Assembly (NCBI GenBank): GCA_963965975.1
Contig: OZ014422.1
Coordinates: 1,674,001 to 1,738,000 of the forward strand
DNA: 64,000 nt
Source: Xestospongia bergquistia
Lineage: Eukaryota; Porifera; Demospongiae; Haplosclerida; Petrosiidae
Direction: 5' to 3'
Shown here piece by piece: positions 58,601 through 64,000 of this stretch; positions within the stretch are counted from its first letter, which is position 1; the number at the start of each line of letters is the position of its first letter. The notes below the pieces were generated by a model. The model did no database searches. It had not been told where the DNA came from and was given only the letters and a program-made list of their open reading frames with translations. The translations under genes and the position numbers were made by a program.

Positions 58601-61600
58601 AGAGAATGTAAATTTAAAATTCCTTTTTCAGCTCGTTGTAAATATTCTGGTCTGCCATATTCTCCTTGTTCATTTAAAACAACACCACAGTCATAAAGTC
58701 TTCCTTCTTTGATCTCTGAATCCAACTAATTTATTCATTACAAAGATGCATCCACAACAAATATAGATAACACATACCAAGAATCCAGTGATGTAAGTTC
58801 CTAAAAGTTCATCAGGAGAAAAAATATGATACCACAAATGTGTGGTTTGTTTTGGACAAGCTAAAGTCACAGCTACCACACTAGCTAATGCATTACAAAT
58901 TTGTCTGTCATGAGTGTCTAATATGGAGTAATGCAAAAAGTACTAACACAAGGAGACACTTATTACCTGGTTTGTCAGGAAAAAAGAGTTTGTAAATTGG
59001 ATCTACTCGTCCACCTTGACGTTGTTGCACTGGTCTGACCTGTAAACTCTCTGTAACATTAAGTAGAGGAGCATTAAGATCTGAAGGTGTGTCCAACTCA
59101 GGATGTTTCTGAACTAGATCTTTGTTCAAGAAACAGATGATTAGTTTAATAACTTGGTCAGAAAAATATTCTTCAAGTTGCTCATTAATAGCTTTTCTAA
59201 GAGACTCTGATTTTACCTAAACACATACAATCTTAACAATTAATTTTATACAAACAGAAACACACTCACATTCTTCTGATAATATTCATAATAAGTACAT
59301 AACCAAATACACATAAGAACTGCATTTATCTTCTGTATCTTGAATATCGCTGCTGAGAAGTCCACTTCTAGAACCTCTTCTTTACTATTATAATATTTAA
59401 TGGAGTAACAGTACATACATACAGTCAATAATACTAACCAAGAATCAGATAATGTTTTCAACTCCACTGGTTCACATTCTTTTTTATGTATTTTCTTCAT
59501 TAATTCACAAATTTCTACATAAAGTTTTTGTAATGCACTGTCTTCTTTCAAAAGACTTGGGAGAGAGAACTGCAAATTGTTATGATCTTGAGATTCCTAA
59601 TAATGTGTTCATTAAGGGTTCATTGGTTTATTACTTACTCTCAGTTGATTACTGTATTTGTTTAAACAAACTATTTTATCTGGAGGTCGCTCTGTCATTA
59701 TTCTGATCAGTTTTTCAGTACTCTTTAACTTTTTCCACAAATGCATAGTAAGGATTAGTCCTCTCTTATCCTCAAAACCCTCTTTTCGTAAGAGAGCATC
59801 TATTTTTAAAGGAAGTCGACCTAATATCATCTACATCAATGATAATAAAAGCAGTTATTAAAATCATTATTATACTTCTTGTGAACCAGCTGTCTCAGAT
59901 AAATTTACTGCCACAAGTTGCAAACATCTTTGCATGAATGCTTCTCTTTCTAAAATCAGCAATTTCTTTTTTGTGTCATTAGTAGAGCTCTCCACCTATT
60001 GATATATGCAGGAATACTATTAACAAATAGAGACAGTATATCTTTACCTTTTCAAAGAGAGTTTCTAGTTTTGTAATGGCAACAAGTAGATTCATGTCAG
60101 TTGTAGTATTGCTGATTTGTTCATAAGCTACCCATAAGTACATCTTGGCTAATACACACTGTATAACAAAGATCATTACAGTCTTCATTTATAACAGCTG
60201 TTTATACCATTTCATTACTGGACATTGATTCATTTGTTAAAAATATCTGAGCACATTCTACAGGATCAACTGTTGATATCATCTCTCCTATTGCCATACG
60301 TAACTGTAGAAATAATAAATCAAAAAATAATTCCCTCAGTAAATAACAATGTTTACATTTGGTTGGAATAAGTTAAGTACGTCATCTGAGTCTTTCTGCT
60401 CTGTGTTAAGATGGTCATCTTTTGTTAGTATATGAAGTAGGTAGTATTTATATTGAGCAAGAGATATGTAGTCCATTAGTGAAACTGAATCAGGACTACC
60501 AGGAAAAGTTGCTTGAAAAAACCACTGGCATGATGATAGAGCACTTGGTAAACTGACTGTGTGAAATATAAAACTCAGAAGTTTATCAACTACAGAATGT
60601 ATGAAAGGTTTGCTTTGATTTGTAAGGGCAGAAATATATTTTGAAAAAGAGCTCTCTATGTTCACATCAGATATCTATAGGTAGAAGTCATTAATATTGA
60701 TTGATGTAAAATTATAGCATGATGTTTTATACCTTGGTAATATCTCCCCTGTAAATATCAGCAGCAAATTTCACACTGTCTGTTGTCAGGCCCTCACAAG
60801 AAGTGATTAATATGTACATCATGTGAGTCTTAAAAAAATTCAATGTTAGGTGACCATCTTCAACATCATGAAGAGAATTATAAAGTGATGTTATTTGAAC
60901 CTATAAATATCAAATAAGTACACAATATTTAAGTATATAAATAATAATACTTACAATATCTCGATATGCTAAATACCATTGTCTTAAATCTTCTGTTTTC
61001 TCATCACTCCATTGAAATACAATGTTATTCAGTGAATCAAAGCTTCTTTGGATAACAAAACTACCTAAATCTTTTTTTGTTGGACTGAGAAGACTCTCAG
61101 CAGCTCCAGAAAGTGTATCTTGTGGCTGATTACGGAGAAAAGGTTCTAATCTCTGCATTTGGTTAATAGTTTGAGTTAAGTCCATTTTGTGAACTTCAGA
61201 GCGAACATGGACCCAGGCCAAACGAGACATGGGGTCTTTTGATTTCACATGATGATTGAAATCAAAGTAAGCTTCAATAACAGGACTTAAAATGATCTTG
61301 AAAGTAGCTTCAGGTAAAGATTGTGTTATGGCAGTAGTCTGACTGTCAGACATACACTTGTGTTTTATGAAATCTACCAAATATTTCTGCCAAAGATTTT
61401 CATCTCTTAATGCCTTTATAACTGGAAACAATATATGGTCATCCCCTGTGGTTTCAATAGTACTCACATCAACCACTTGGTGTAGTTTTTCTTTCATCAC
61501 TTCAAACAGCTCTTTTTCTTCACATTGTTTAGTTGCTTTAGAACTGATACTAGATTGTGGATTGATTGCTTTGGAACTCATCTTTTTGTTAACTATTTCT

Positions 61601-64000
61601 TGACTGCAATCTAGCATTTCCTCTAGACAATGATAGACCATACCAAAGAAAGGAAACTTGAAACCTTTGTTCTCAGGAGGAGGAAGAGCACGGCAAGCAT
61701 GTGGAAGAAATGACAAACTTGGTACTAATAGACTTTTTGTCATACTACCAAAAAGCTCTTCCACGATGATGGTACTGCAAGATTCTGAAAATTCATAACA
61801 ATCCAAGTTGCAATCTTCATTGATTTTCCACAGCATGTAAACAACAAACTCAAAAAACAAAGCTTTTATTCTTGTCTGAATATAACTGGTAATACTGAGA
61901 GTGGACTGATGATGAAATGAAAAGCTTGCAGCAGCTTGAAGAAATTTTGTCACAGTCACATTATCCCAGTATTGAGTGAAGAGAAAACAAAGAGCTTTTC
62001 CAAAAGGGGTACACACACTATGTTCTTCTTGCTCTGGAGTGCCTTTCAGTAACAGTTTCTTGAGTAGTTTTTGTCTTTCTTTGATAGACATTGGTTTGTT
62101 GTAGATTTTACTAGTTGATCCTACAATCACTCTAGGAGATATAACAGGAATAGCTTCCTTTAAAAGAGGTTCTAGACTTAGACTAACAGAATCATCTGAA
62201 CTAGCAATACAAAGTGCTACACGAAAACATTGTCTTATGTCAACAACATTTTGCAGAGGTTTAGGAAGACCGCACACAGAGAAATCTGTTGTGAGAGAGT
62301 CCAGATAAAAGTGGTCCCAGCCACTTAAAAATAAAGCTGGGTAGCAGCGAGTGAAAAGTTGTTGTCCTTGAGGAAATTGAAGAAGAAATACAATGAGCTT
62401 GTCATCATTTAATGATTCATTCTCTTTCTGTTCAACAAGAATTCGAAGATGATTTATCATCTTAAGAGTTACATCCTGCATATTAGCTATGATAAGAAAA
62501 ATAGTGTGATCCATGCTTTCTGAAAATGTTTGCACTTGTTTTTCGATTTCCCCATGTAGTGTGTCTGGAGTGATTTTGTAGATTTTCAAAACCCCTAGAT
62601 CATCATGAACAATACTCTTTAATAGTGCTAATGTATCATCCTTCACTCCTTCTGATGGATAGCTTGATGGCAAAAATCCAAATAAATGAGATTGTCGAGT
62701 ATAAACAAGAACTTTCATTGCACACAATCTAGGATTCCTATAAAACAATATTTGTATGTGAACAGTGGTAATTTAACTTACCAATGATTTTTTTCCAGCT
62801 TTTCTAGTTGTGAATTAACCAAGATTTTCAAATTAAAGTGCTCTTGAAACTCAAAGTAAGATTTAATTAAAACACTAGGTATATGCTTAGCATTGACAAT
62901 TAATGCTTCAGGAGTTAGAAGATGCATTAAATGTTTTGCTACATATCGTACAAGCCATTGTACAGCAACTGTAATAATGAGACATGAGTCTTCATCCATA
63001 AACCGAACTATTCCAGTGGAACTATGTAGAGCATCAAGTGCTTCACCTATAGCACCTTTGAAATCAAACTCGGGTTTTTCAAGAGCCCCCCAAAAACCTG
63101 CATCTTTCAAGAGCATATCAAATATAATCTTACTCTCTGCCTTTAATTCATATTCTGAAATCTGTTAAGAGATATAATTTGTGATCTAACAAATTAAACA
63201 ATACCTGAGGTATGTTCCATCCAGCTTTAGTCTGTAAAGCATTTAAAGTAGTAGTAAGAATTGTCCGGTGCTTATCATGAGTGAAACGTTTTTCTTCTAT
63301 TTCACAACCAATTTCATATTTATGATCAAGTGAAGGCAGTAAAGACAGAAGAAGAGAATAAAGAGTCTCATGATTAAACTTATCATTATTAACACTGACA
63401 TCAGAAGGCATATCAAGATAAGCTTTACTATGTCTGTCAGCTGCAATAACTTCTTGTAGTTGAGGTGTGTAACCATAAAAGCTTCTTGAACAGCCTAACA
63501 AATTTATCAATGAGGAAACCTATAACAATATAGATGTCATTATTATTGCTACTTAACAAATACATTACCTTCTCAAAGACAGTTTGAATGATAATTTGAA
63601 TATTGGGAGGTTGAGTTTCACACACACTGGAGTAAATAGTAGAGTAAGAGAATAAAAACTTTTCGAATCGGTTCAGAAAAGGTTGAGGAGTTTTAAGTAA
63701 CTCAGATTTCTTCACAACTACAATACATTGAAATTCTGGATGAACTCTGCATGGTTTAGTGTGAGCTCCAATTGAGACATTAGTGAATAATCTCAATCCT
63801 TTCTTTGGATCATCTAAAATTCTAAAACGTTGATTGAATAATTCATAAAAACTTTCATGAATTTCATCTGTCTGGAACATGAGGATAGTATGACCTTGTT
63901 CAACTGAGTGAATAATACCAGCAATAGTGTTAATCTAATATAGAATAAACTATAACAAAACATACTAAACAAATAACTTACATGTATATGACTTTCATCT
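55393..64000 (-). CDS. Gene C: RNF213-like protein with SAM domain, 5' part outside window
   Basis: The window holds AAA5 to the C-terminus. The AAA5 exons at the right edge include ESHIH (cut) and FQTDEIHESFYELFNQRF (63880-63820). AAA6 and shell exons follow, including one of about 612 codons (62748-60950), then the shell segment from 59830 to 57460, the acidic linker exon (55991-55690) and the SAM exon (55637-55393, TAA at 55395-55393). All visible exons are open. It is much closer to gene B than to gene A: 114 of 118 residues match by eye in the LDSEIKEGRLYDCG exon (B 31314-30961, C 58725-58372). No RING or RZ cluster is visible. Whether it starts with CARD and Death domains like B cannot be seen here. 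Confidence 0.85.
60950..63510 (-). other. Gene C: AAA6 and C-terminal shell
   Basis: Blocks LTPEALIVNAKHIPS, VLVYTRQSHLFGFLPSSYP, INHLRILVEQKE, SGWDHFYLDSL and SYIQTRIKALFFEFVVYML match gene B almost word for word. No zinc-finger pattern is present. The large exon is intact. Confidence 0.7.
63550..64000 (-). other. Gene C: AAA5 unit, cut by the window edge
   Basis: The exon at 63880-63560 carries FQTDEIHESFYELFNQRF, FTNVSIGAHTKP and FLNRFEKFLFS. The upstream exon is cut at 64000 after DESHIH with a GTAAGT donor. The AAA3 and AAA4 units of this gene lie beyond the window. Confidence 0.8.

Overview
This is a window of AT-rich eukaryotic DNA. It holds three very large, intron-dense genes of one family. 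Introns are mostly 45-60 bases, splice sites are GT-AG, and the standard code fits. The proteins belong to the RNF213/mysterin family, the giant dynein-like AAA+ ATPases. Intron size, base composition and the mix of death-fold and SAM domains suggest a sponge, with Amphimedon as my best guess. That is an inference from style, not a database match.

Layout: 1-2266 is intergenic, with two copies of a MITE-like element and microsatellites. Gene A (+, 2267-26229) starts with a short acidic peptide. An array of 18 phase-1 mini-exons follows, mostly 48 nt and encoding a 16-residue hydrophilic repeat. Then come the RNF213-type stalk, the AAA units, the C-terminal shell and a C-terminal SAM domain. 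Gene A has an in-frame TGA at 15108-15110 inside a conserved exon. From 26230 to 27963 lies the decayed 3' end of a further paralogue, followed by sequence with no visible gene. Gene B (-, 52332-27964) is complete and has no break that I can see. Its order is CARD-like death fold, Death domain, a conserved post-Death module, a beta-rich linker, the RNF213 core and a SAM domain. Between genes B and C are a decayed ubiquitin-specific protease (USP) fragment and a decayed MULE-type transposase. Gene C (-, 64000-55393) is a close paralogue of B, cut by the window edge inside AAA5, so its 5' half is not visible.

How the parts may work together: vertebrate RNF213 is an E3 ubiquitin ligase whose AAA3 and AAA4 units hydrolyse ATP. 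All three copies here keep the ATPase-type architecture, but I find no C3HC4 RING and no RZ-type zinc finger in any of them. At the ends they carry self-associating signalling domains instead: CARD-like and Death at the N-terminus of B, and SAM at the C-terminus of A, B and C. The simplest reading is that an RNF213 chassis has been turned into a signalling or scaffold protein, built like NLR/STAND immune receptors but with an RNF213 motor in place of the NACHT domain. The domain order is read from the sequence; the immune role is inference.

The cluster shows active turnover. B and C share a 135-bp perfectly identical tract that runs across an exon-intron boundary. A fourth paralogue is left only as a 3' stub, gene A carries a nonsense codon, and mobile-element remnants separate the genes.
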